From contig JAQBPZ010000402.1 in assembly GCA_028287225.1 (NCBI GenBank), forward strand, positions 1 to 7,049: a stretch of 7,049 bases of DNA, written 5' to 3'. Below the pieces are notes generated by a model that saw nothing but the letters and a program-made list of their open reading frames with translations, was not told the DNA's origin and ran no database searches. Position numbers and translations under genes: made by a program. Shown here in pieces: positions 1-5,213 of the stretch (position 1 is the first letter of the stretch; each line of letters starts with the position of its first letter). Source of the DNA: Gemmatimonadota bacterium (GTDB taxonomy: Bacteria; Gemmatimonadota; Gemmatimonadetes; Gemmatimonadales; Gemmatimonadaceae).

Positions 1-1479
1 CTCAAGGTCTCCGCCCCCGCACTCGCGCATGCCGTGGTCCCGATCACGATGGTCATCCTGTTCGGGCTGTTCATGGTGCAGCGCTACGGCACGACGCGGG
101 TGGGCACCGCCTTCGGGCCCACGATGCTCATCTGGTTCGTGACCATCGCGGTGCTCGGCGTCCGGTCCATCGTCGCCAATCCCGCCGTGCTCTACGCGCT
201 CAACCCGTGGCACGGCGTCGTGTTCTTCTTCCACAACGGGCTTCCCGGCTTCCTCACCCTGGGCGCGGTGGTGCTGTGCGTCACCGGCGGCGAGGCACTG
301 TACGCGGACATGGGGCACTTCGGCAAACGACCCATCCGGCTGGCGTGGTTCTGCATCGCGCTCCCGGCGCTGCTCCTCAACTACTTCGGGCAGGGTGCGC
401 TGCTGCTGCGCGAGCCGGCGGCCGCGAGCAACCCGTTCTACCTGCTGGCGCCGGCCGCCGTCCAGTGGCCTCTCCTGATCATCGCCACCGCCGCGGCCGT
501 GGTGGCCTCGCAGGCGCTCATCTCCGGGGCCTTCTCGCTCACGCAGCAGAGTGTGCAGCTCGGCTACTCGCCGCGCATGCAGATCGTGCACACCTCCAAG
601 GTGGAGGCGGGGCAGATCTACATCCCCGAGGTGAACAACGCACTGATGGTCGGGTGCCTGATCCTCGTGATCGCGTTCAAGAACTCCAGCGCGCTCAGCG
701 CGGCGTACGGCATCGCCGTGACGGGCACCATGGCCATCACCTCGCTGCTCTTCGCCGTCGTGGCACGCTCGCGCTGGAACTGGTCCAGGCTGCACGTCGG
801 CATCCTGCTCGCGTGCTTCCTGCTCATCGACCTCTCGTTCCTCATCGCGAACGTCGTGAAGATCGAGCACGGCGGCTGGGTGCCGCTCGCGATGGCCGTC
901 GCGGTGTACGTGCTGATGAGCACCTGGAAGCGCGGGCGCCTGCAGCTCGGCGAGATCCAGGAGCGCAACGCCATGCCGCTCGACACCTTCCTCACGAGCA
1001 TCGAGCGGAACCCGCCGGTGCGTGTGCGCGGCACGGCGGTGTTCATGACGTCCAACTCCGACGGCGTCCCCGTGGTGCTGCTGCATCACCTGAAGCACAA
1101 CAAGGTGCTGCATCAGACGGTGGTGCTGCTCAGCGTGCAGACGCGCGGCATCCCCGAGGTGGCGGGCGACCACCAGCTCAGCATGCAGCCCATGGGACAG
1201 GGCTTCTTCCGCATCGTGGCCAACTACGGCTTCATGCAGTCGCCCAACATCCCCGAGGCGCTCGCCCTCGCCGCCGCGCGCGGCGGCGTGGCGATCCCAC
1301 CCATGGACACTTCGTACTACCTGGGCCGCGAGCGCCTGGTGCTCACCGGCGAGGCGAAGATGTCCCGGTGGCGGAAAGCCCTCTTCGCGCTGATGTCCCG
1401 CAACGCCCGCTCCGCCACGGAGTTCTTCCAGATCCCGCCGAACCGCGTGGTGGAGCTGGGCGCGCAGATCGAGTTCTGA
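1..1479 (+). CDS. kup: Kup/Trk-D-type low-affinity K+ uptake transporter, 5'-truncated by window edge
   Basis: This is an inner-membrane potassium transporter of the KUP/HAK/KT family, normally a K+/H+ symporter. The frame is open from base 1, so the GTG at 34 is internal and the true start lies upstream. About 492 codons are visible; E. coli Kup has 622 residues, so roughly 130-150 N-terminal residues are missing. The family hallmark VTGGEALYADMGHFGKRP is at visible residues 94-111, followed by an LNYFGQGALLL segment. Several hydrophobic membrane helices run to about residue 310. A cytoplasmic C-terminal domain follows, with RVRGTAVFMTS and HLKHNKVLHQ motifs typical of the family, and it ends in RVVELGAQIEF. 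The TGA stop at 1477-1479 is followed closely by a convergent repeat spacer. There is no sign of frameshift or decay. Family assignment is firm; ion specificity is taken from the family. Confidence 0.96.
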   Translation, partial: LKVSAPALAHAVVPITMVILFGLFMVQRYGTTRVGTAFGPTMLIWFVTIAVLGVRSIVANPAVLYALNPWHGVVFFFHNGLPGFLTLGAVVLCVTGGEALYADMGHFGKRPIRLAWFCIALPALLLNYFGQGALLLREPAAASNPFYLLAPAAVQWPLLIIATAAAVVASQALISGAFSLTQQSVQLGYSPRMQIVHTSKVEAGQIYIPEVNNALMVGCLILVIAFKNSSALSAAYGIAVTGTMAITSLLFAVVARSRWNWSRLHVGILLACFLLIDLSFLIANVVKIEHGGWVPLAMAVAVYVLMSTWKRGRLQLGEIQERNAMPLDTFLTSIERNPPVRVRGTAVFMTSNSDGVPVVLLHHLKHNKVLHQTVVLLSVQTRGIPEVAGDHQLSMQPMGQGFFRIVANYGFMQSPNIPEALALAAARGGVAIPPMDTSYYLGRERLVLTGEAKMSRWRKALFALMSRNARSATEFFQIPPNRVVELGAQIEF

Positions 1480-1488
1480 ACGGCAACT

Positions 1489-1509
1489 GAGTAACGAGTA
1501 ACGAGTAAC
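1489..1509 (+). repeat. Three perfect tandem copies of GAGTAAC
   Basis: Three head-to-tail 7-bp units start ten bases after the kup stop. Because 7 is not a multiple of 3, the TAA triplets at 1492, 1499 and 1506 fall in all three forward frames. The array is the left outer arm of the spacer's inverted structure: the right arm at 1676-1696, read on the minus strand, is three copies of GAGGAAC, differing at one base per unit. Confidence 0.9.
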
Positions 1510-1516
1510 TGGCACT

Positions 1517-1665
1517 GCGGCGTCCCGGGCGTCTGTCACTCCGCAGGAGCGAGTGCAACGAGCGAGTGTCGGGGTCACCGTCCCGTGCTTTGGGCCAGGC
1601 TCCCAGCACGGGACGCGATGCCCCGACAGCCTGCGGCTGCGGGGTGACACCGCCGCCCGGGATGC
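1517..1665. repeat. Nested imperfect inverted repeat between convergent genes; possible bidirectional terminator
   Basis: Three successive pairs of arms face each other. The outer pair is 1520-1531 with 1654-1665 (GCGTCCCGGGCG versus GCATCCCGGGCG). The middle pair is 1534-1546 with 1637-1649 (TGTCACTCCGCAG versus TGTCACCCCGCAG). The inner pair is 1567-1589 with 1605-1628, sharing TGTCGGGG and GTCCCGTGCT around a central 4-6 nt mismatch. The central loop is about 15 nt. Mismatches in the outer and middle arms are C/T differences, which remain pairable as G-U in RNA. The structure lies between the stop codons of kup and the PDZ gene, where a hairpin could end transcription from both sides. There is no U-tract next to the core. 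Confidence 0.8.
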
Positions 1666-1675
1666 TCCTCTTACC

Positions 1676-1696
1676 CGTTCCTCGTTCCTCGTTCCT
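1676..1696 (-). repeat. Three tandem copies of CGTTCCT (GAGGAAC-type on the minus strand)
   Basis: Three 7-bp units end just before the stop codon of the minus-strand PDZ gene and are followed by a short T-run at 1698-1702. This is the right outer arm matching the GAGTAAC array at 1489-1509. Confidence 0.88.
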
Positions 1697-1701
1697 CTTT
1701 T

Positions 1702-2865
1702 TCACATCACCTGGGCCGCCTCGCGTGCCGCACGCATCGCGCGCGGCACCTCGGTGCGGATGCGATCGAGCTCCGGGCGCAGACGCTCCAGCGCGGGCCC
1801 GATGCTCTCGAGCTCCGGCCCCATGAGCTCCAGCTCCCTGCGCAGCTCGTCCATCTGGCGGCGAAGCTCGGGGCCCGTCTCGACCCGGAAGGAGCCCGAC
1901 GGGGGCACGGCGCCGCGCGGCAGCACGCGGACCCGCTGCGGGCCGTCGATGCGCAGCGGCGGGAAGGGCGCCGCCGGGCCGAACCCGCCGAGCCCGTCGA
2001 ATCCATTCCCGCCGATCGTGATCATGCGGCTCCGGTCGCGCGGCAGGTCGCCGGCGCGCGCCACCTTCATCCGGACGTCGCGGAACTGGCCGTTCGCGTA
2101 CACGCGGAGCGTCACCTCGCTGCCCGGCGTGAGCTGGGCGTTCTCGCGCTGGAAGCGCTGCGCCTTGATGCCGCCGACGTAGCGGTCGCCGGCGTCCTCC
2201 TTCGACACGCGAAGGCTGACCCCGTTGATCGCCGCGATGCGGTTGCCCTCCTCGATCCCCGCGCGGGCGGCCGGCGTCGAATCGGACACCCGGGTCACGA
2301 AGACGCCCAGCGTGTCGCGCCGGTTTCCGGTGCTCGTGACGCTGAGGCCGAGCGCCGGCCGGTCATCCATGCTGGCGCGTGTGAGGGTCACGGGGTCGCG
2401 ACGGCGGAAGAGCGAGTCGGAATCGGCGGTGCGGACCCGCATCGCGGTCGTGCGCCCGTCGCGGTAGACGCGCAGCTCCACCTCGTCGCCCGGCTTCGCC
2501 TTCGCCAGCTCGCGGACCAGCCGGCGGCTCAGCGTGCCGGAGAGCTCGCTGTCCTCGATGTCGGCCGCGTTGGCGCGCAGGCTCACCCCGTTGATGGCAG
2601 CGATGCGGTTGCCCTCCTCCAAGCCGGCCCGTTCCGCGGGGCTTCCCCGGGTGACGGAGGAGATCAGGAGGCCCAGCGTGTCGCGGAGCGACCCGGTGGA
2701 CGTGGTGGCGACGCCGAGCGCCGCGCGATGCTCCGCGGGCCGGTCGTTGTCGAGCGTGAAGACGCGCGCCTGCGGAGCGCGGGTCTGCGGAGCGCGGTCC
2801 TGCGCGACGGCGGGAAGCAGGGCCGCACTCGTGGCGGCGACCGAGAACAGGGCTGTGAGACGCAT
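1702..2865 (-). CDS. Secreted two-PDZ-domain protein with proline-containing heptad C-terminal tail
   Basis: The product has 387 residues. The start is ATG at 2865 because it begins a signal peptide (residues 1-21, likely cut after AVA before Q22) and has GAGGAA 7 nt upstream; an upstream in-frame start at 2910 would put 15 non-hydrophobic residues in front. PDZ domain 1 covers about residues 49-147 and PDZ domain 2 about 170-268. Each contains DTLG and the identical stretch EEGNRIAAINGVSLR, showing an internal duplication. A Gly/Phe/Pro-rich linker (about 284-325) leads to a charged helical tail (330-387) with four heptads beginning at M348. No trypsin-like or other protease domain is present, so this is not a complete HtrA/DegP. 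A periplasmic or envelope scaffold binding exposed C-termini is plausible, but the partner and role are unknown. It converges on kup and diverges from the MbfA-like gene. Confidence 0.88.
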   Translation of the reverse strand: MRLTALFSVAATSAALLPAVAQDRAPQTRAPQARVFTLDNDRPAEHRAALGVATTSTGSLRDTLGLLISSVTRGSPAERAGLEEGNRIAAINGVSLRANAADIEDSELSGTLSRRLVRELAKAKPGDEVELRVYRDGRTTAMRVRTADSDSLFRRRDPVTLTRASMDDRPALGLSVTSTGNRRDTLGVFVTRVSDSTPAARAGIEEGNRIAAINGVSLRVSKEDAGDRYVGGIKAQRFQRENAQLTPGSEVTLRVYANGQFRDVRMKVARAGDLPRDRSRMITIGGNGFDGLGGFGPAAPFPPLRIDGPQRVRVLPRGAVPPSGSFRVETGPELRRQMDELRRELELMGPELESIGPALERLRPELDRIRTEVPRAMRAAREAAQVM

Positions 2866-2872
2866 GGTGTGG

Positions 2873-2878
2873 TTCCTC
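2873..2878 (-). promoter_or_regulatory. Shine-Dalgarno site of the PDZ gene
   Basis: On the minus strand GAGGAA is followed by seven bases (CCACACC) and then ATG. This spacing decides the start at 2865. It contrasts with the two plus-strand genes at 3099 and 4564, which show no such site. Confidence 0.75.
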
Positions 2879-2952
2879 GGATGCTGTGGGACGGTTACCC
2901 CATCTGACACGAGGGTTCGGCGCAGGGTTTACCTGGCGGACTGGAGAGGAAA

Positions 2953-3085
2953 CGAGGGATTCGGGGTCAGGATTAGGGATTGGGGATTGGGAACTGCGCG
3001 GGGACGCATCGCGAGCGGCGCACGCAGTTCCTGATCCCTAATCCCTAATCCGACTGATCCCTGATCCCGAATCCCGAATCCCTCG
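2953..3085. repeat. Inverted array of degenerate GGGATTA/GGGATTC/GGGATCA heptamers in a divergent spacer
   Basis: The left arm (2953-2998) begins CGAGGGATTCGGG and continues with GGATTAGGG- and GGATTGGG-like units, ending GAACTGCG. The right arm (3023-3085) begins CGCAGTTC, carries about seven ATCCC-type units, and ends CCCGAATCCCTCG. The outer 13 bp (2953-2965 with 3073-3085) and inner 8 bp (2991-2998 with 3023-3030) are perfect inverted repeats. The middle differs in unit number, with the right arm about 17 bp longer. The loop is about 24 nt of unrelated GC-rich sequence. It sits between two divergent start codons, so it overlaps any promoter of the plus-strand gene. Confidence 0.88.
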
Positions 3086-3086
3086 T

Positions 3087-3092
3087 CATATT
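3087..3092 (+). promoter_or_regulatory. Candidate -10 element (CATATT) for a leaderless transcript
   Basis: CATATT matches the TATAAT consensus at four of six positions and ends exactly six bases before the ATG at 3099. No purine-rich ribosome site is present between 3080 and 3098. Transcription would start at or next to the A of the start codon. The -35 region would lie inside the heptamer array. The hexamer is weak, so this is a candidate only. Confidence 0.35.
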
Positions 3093-3098
3093 TCACCC

Positions 3099-4250
3099 AT
3101 GGCCATCACCTCACCGCCCGCCGGGCACCCGACCACGCCGGATCTCGACTCGTTCGTCCATCACTGGCAGGACGAGGCCGACGCCGCCTACCTGTACCGC
3201 CTTCTGGCGGGCGCCGAGTCCGATGCGTCGAAGTCGGACATCTACCGGCGCCTGGCGGAGGTGGAGGACCGGCACGTGGAGGTGTGGGCGGGACTGCTCG
3301 CACATCACGGGCGACGCGTGCCTGCGCACCGCCCCACCGCGCGCACGCGGCTCCTCGCCTTCCTGGGGCGGCGGTTCGGCCCCGGCTTCCTCCTGCCGAT
3401 GCTCCTCGCCGAGGAGGGACGCGAGGTGAAGGCGTACCTCGACATGCATCGCACCACGCAGCGCGGGGTCGCCGGCCACGATGAGGCGCTGCTGCTCGCG
3501 AAGGAATCGGCGGAGCACGCGATGACGCTGAACGGCGTCGCGGGACGCACCGGCGAGCCATGGCACCGGACCGGCGCGGGCGGCTTCCTGCGCAACGTCG
3601 TGTACGGGTTCAACGACGGCCTCACCGCCAACTTCGGCCTGGTGGCGGGCGTGCTCGGCGCGAGCAGCGTTGGCGGGGCGCAGTATCACCACGTGATCGT
3701 CGCCGGCGTCGCGGGCCTCATCGCGGACGCGCTCTCCATGGGCTCGAGCGGCTACCTGGCCGCGCAGAGCGAGCGGGAGGTGTACGCGCACGAGATCGCG
3801 ATGGAGCGCGACGAGATCGCCCTGATGCCCGAGATCGAGCGCGACGAGCTGGCGCTCATCTACGAGGCGAAGGGGATGGATCGCGACTCGGCGTTCCGCA
3901 TCGCCACGCAGGTGATGGCCGACCCGGAGAAGATGCTCGCGGAGCAGGTGCAGGAGGAGCTCGGCATCAGCGAGAGCGACACGTCACCGCTGCGCGAGGC
4001 GTGGATCACCGGCCTCGCGACCGCCGTGGGCGCCCTCATCCCGGTGCTCCCGTTCTTCTTCCTGAGCGGCCCCACCGCCGTCATCGTGTCGTTCGCCGTC
4101 TCGATGTTCTCGCACTGGGTCGTCGGCGCGGCGCGCAGCGTCTTCACGGGCCGCAGCGTCTTCCGCTCGGGCATCGACATGTTCGTCGTCGGCCTCGGCG
4201 TCGCGGTCGTCGGCTACTTCGTGGGCGACTGGATCGGCGCGCTGCTGTAG
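3099..4250 (+). CDS. mbfA: MbfA-like ferritin-like/VIT1-CCC1 fusion, iron (or manganese) transporter
   Basis: The product has 383 residues. The N-terminal part (about 14-150) is a ferritin-like/rubrerythrin helical bundle: E26 with Y31, E56 and H59 (ExxH), then E105/E109 and E136/E139/H140 form a plausible diiron site. From residue 163 it continues as a VIT1/CCC1 transporter, with hallmark VVYGFNDGLTANFGLVAGV and D210/M214 in ADALSMGSSGYLAAQSE. Two membrane helices are followed by an acidic cytoplasmic segment (about 225-295, rich in E and D, M235/M243/M260/M273/M279) and three more helices to the end. This architecture matches MbfA of alphaproteobacteria, an inner-membrane iron exporter that limits iron and peroxide stress. 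Here no Irr/Fur box is recognised. The gene stands alone in a plus-strand context. Substrate and direction are inferred from the family. The start has no Shine-Dalgarno. Confidence 0.9.
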   Translation: MAITSPPAGHPTTPDLDSFVHHWQDEADAAYLYRLLAGAESDASKSDIYRRLAEVEDRHVEVWAGLLAHHGRRVPAHRPTARTRLLAFLGRRFGPGFLLPMLLAEEGREVKAYLDMHRTTQRGVAGHDEALLLAKESAEHAMTLNGVAGRTGEPWHRTGAGGFLRNVVYGFNDGLTANFGLVAGVLGASSVGGAQYHHVIVAGVAGLIADALSMGSSGYLAAQSEREVYAHEIAMERDEIALMPEIERDELALIYEAKGMDRDSAFRIATQVMADPEKMLAEQVQEELGISESDTSPLREAWITGLATAVGALIPVLPFFFLSGPTAVIVSFAVSMFSHWVVGAARSVFTGRSVFRSGIDMFVVGLGVAVVGYFVGDWIGALL

Positions 4251-4289
4251 TACCGCGCTCGTCGCCGGGCGCGCGTCGTCAACAGCTTC

Positions 4290-4374
4290 AACGCAGAGGG
4301 CGCAGCGGATAAAGAGAGGACGCAGAGGACGGCCGCTCGGTCGTTCCTCTCTCTGCCCTCTGCGCCCTCTGTGG
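4290..4374. repeat. Inverted repeat unit 1 built on ACGCAGAGGAC-like nonamers
   Basis: CAGAGGGCGCAG at 4294-4305 is perfectly inverted at 4360-4371, and GAGAGGA at 4314-4320 is inverted at 4345-4351. The loop contains another GCAGAGGAC unit. The unit lies 40 bp after the stop of the MbfA-like gene. Purine-rich GCAGAGG units on one arm face CCTCTGC units on the other. Confidence 0.85.
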
Positions 4375-4409
4375 CAAAACGCCGTTGCAAGAGCGTTTTT
4401 ACCACAGAG
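4367..4409 (+). terminator. Strong hairpin with U-rich 3' arm, possible terminator of the MbfA-like gene
   Basis: CTCTGTGG (4367-4374) pairs with CCACAGAG (4402-4409), and AAAACGC (4376-4382) pairs with GCGTTTT (4393-4399). One base on the left and two on the right are unpaired between these stems; the loop is ten bases. The T-run GCGTTTTT lies inside the 3' arm rather than after it, so it is not a textbook rho-independent terminator. It joins repeat units 1 and 2. Confidence 0.45.
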
Positions 4410-4494
4410 GACACAGAGGACACGGAGGACCGCTTCCAACGTTGTTGCCCTCCTGTGCGTCCTCACGGTCCCCTCGGCGACCTCTGCGTCGAAG
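4402..4494. repeat. Inverted repeat unit 2 built on ACAGAGGAC-like nonamers
   Basis: The left arm (4402-4430) has three tandem nine-base copies close to CACAGAGGA. The right arm (4447-4490) carries degenerate complementary CCTC units and ends CCTCTGCGTC at 4481-4490, a perfect inverse of GACGCAGAGG at 4319-4328 in unit 1. Similar arrays in other genomes often give spurious HRGHRGHGG or TEDTEDTED peptides; the peptide reading here is taken to be an artefact of the repeat. Confidence 0.82.
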
Positions 4495-4551
4495 CCGTTG
4501 CCCCGCCCATACGAGAACGGCGCGAGGATTCATTTTGCGCACGCGCCTGGA

Positions 4552-4557
4552 TATTCT
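4552..4557 (+). promoter_or_regulatory. Candidate -10 element (TATTCT) for a leaderless transcript
   Basis: TATTCT ends exactly six bases before the ATG at 4564, the same spacing seen at 3087-3092. The six intervening bases (TCGCGC) hold no Shine-Dalgarno sequence. A weak -35-like TTCATT lies 17 bp upstream at 4529-4534. Its location in an AT-richer patch of a GC-rich spacer supports it modestly. Confidence 0.42.
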
Positions 4558-4563
4558 TCGCGC

Positions 4564-5115
4564 ATGAAGACACTTGCCCTCGCCCTCGCATTCGGCGCCG
4601 CGCTCGCAAGCTCGGCCGCCGCGCAGTCCGCGCCCCCCGCCGGCCAGCCCGGCACCATCTCGCCGATGTATGTCCCCATCTTCGGCGTCACCGCGGGTAT
4701 CGCCCTCCCCGTCGGCCGCCTCGCCGACGACCACGCCGCCGGCTACACGCTCGGCGGGCTCGTGGAGTACGCCGTGGCCGGACAGCCCTACGCCCTGCGC
4801 GGCGAGCTGCTCTACCAGCGCTTCGCGCTCAAGTCGGGCCGCACCGTGGGGAGCGACGTCAACCTCACCTCGCTCGGCGCGACGATCGTCGTCAAGTCGT
4901 TCCAGCCGACGACGGCATCGAACACCTTCTTCACCGGCGGCATCGCCGTGTACCACGGCACCGATCTCGGCACGCGGCCCGGCGTGAACGCCGGCGGCGG
5001 CATCGAGATCCCGCTCACCGGCTTCTCCGCCACGGGCGAAGCGCGGCTGCACGTGATGTTCGCCGACGGGCGCCCGGTGCTGACGATCCCGCTGACGGTG
5101 GGGATCCGGTTCTGA
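4564..5115 (+). CDS. Small secreted outer-membrane beta-barrel-like protein
   Basis: The product has 183 residues. The ATG at 4564 is chosen because it opens a classical signal peptide (MKTLALALAFGAALASSAAA, cleavage near AAAQS); a TTG at 4498 would add 22 residues ahead of it. The mature part has alternating hydrophobic and small residues in about eight short strands separated by Gly/Asp/Asn turns, for example FGVTAGIALPVGRL, LGATIVVKSF, GGGIEIPL and LTIPLTVGIRF. The protein ends in phenylalanine, the usual C-terminal signal for insertion by the BAM complex. Length and pattern fit small eight-stranded OMP_b-brl/OmpW-like barrels, whose functions are usually unknown. It is transcribed in the same direction as the MbfA-like gene but is separated by 313 bp of repeats, so an operon is unlikely. 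No specific ligand or pathway is recognised. Confidence 0.72.
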   Translation: MKTLALALAFGAALASSAAAQSAPPAGQPGTISPMYVPIFGVTAGIALPVGRLADDHAAGYTLGGLVEYAVAGQPYALRGELLYQRFALKSGRTVGSDVNLTSLGATIVVKSFQPTTASNTFFTGGIAVYHGTDLGTRPGVNAGGGIEIPLTGFSATGEARLHVMFADGRPVLTIPLTVGIRF

Positions 5116-5120
5116 ACGGC

Positions 5121-5188
5121 GTGAGCGGTTCGCAGTGAGCGGTCAGGCCTCGGGACGCTTCTACCGCTCACCGCTCACCGCCAACCGC
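5121..5188. repeat. Inverted GTGAGCG array between convergent genes; possible bidirectional terminator
   Basis: GTGAGCGGT occurs at 5121-5129 and 5135-5143, and its inverse ACCGCTCAC at 5163-5171 and 5170-5178, the latter two overlapping by two bases. GCGGTT at 5125-5130 is also inverted at 5183-5188. The inner pair encloses a 19-nt loop. The array fills most of the 98-bp gap between the stop of the beta-barrel gene and the stop of leuS, where a hairpin would serve both convergent transcripts. No U-tract is present. Confidence 0.82.
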
Positions 5189-5213
5189 AAACGCAGTTCA
5201 AGCTGTAGCTCAT

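Noticed and set aside
207..1490. Long Arg/Ala/His-rich open frame overlapping kup in another frame
   Set aside because: Its composition is typical of shadow frames in GC-rich DNA, and the overlapping kup frame has clear family motifs throughout.
2866..2910. Upstream in-frame start for the PDZ gene at 2910
   Set aside because: The start at 2865 has a Shine-Dalgarno site and begins a normal signal peptide; the upstream start would add a non-hydrophobic extension.
2953..3085. Telomere-like GGGATTAGGG array or CRISPR array
   Set aside because: Units are 7 bp, degenerate and inverted about a centre, with no spacers of 25-40 bp, no cas genes, and location inside a chromosome-type gene context.
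3106..3791. Minus-strand open frames opposite the MbfA-like gene
   Set aside because: They lack recognisable motifs or start signals and mirror the codon bias of the plus-strand gene.
4393..4400. GCGTTTTT as a simple rho-independent terminator with a 7-bp stem
   Set aside because: The T-run is part of the stem itself, so it is not a separate U-tail. It is retained only as a low-confidence component of the longer hairpin.
4371..5138. Open frame of 255 codons, and one at 4385-4567, through the nonamer repeats
   Set aside because: The peptides start as repeat translations (TEDTED, HRGHRGHGG) and then become Arg/Pro-rich out-of-frame readings of the beta-barrel gene. They look like artefacts of repeats and high GC.
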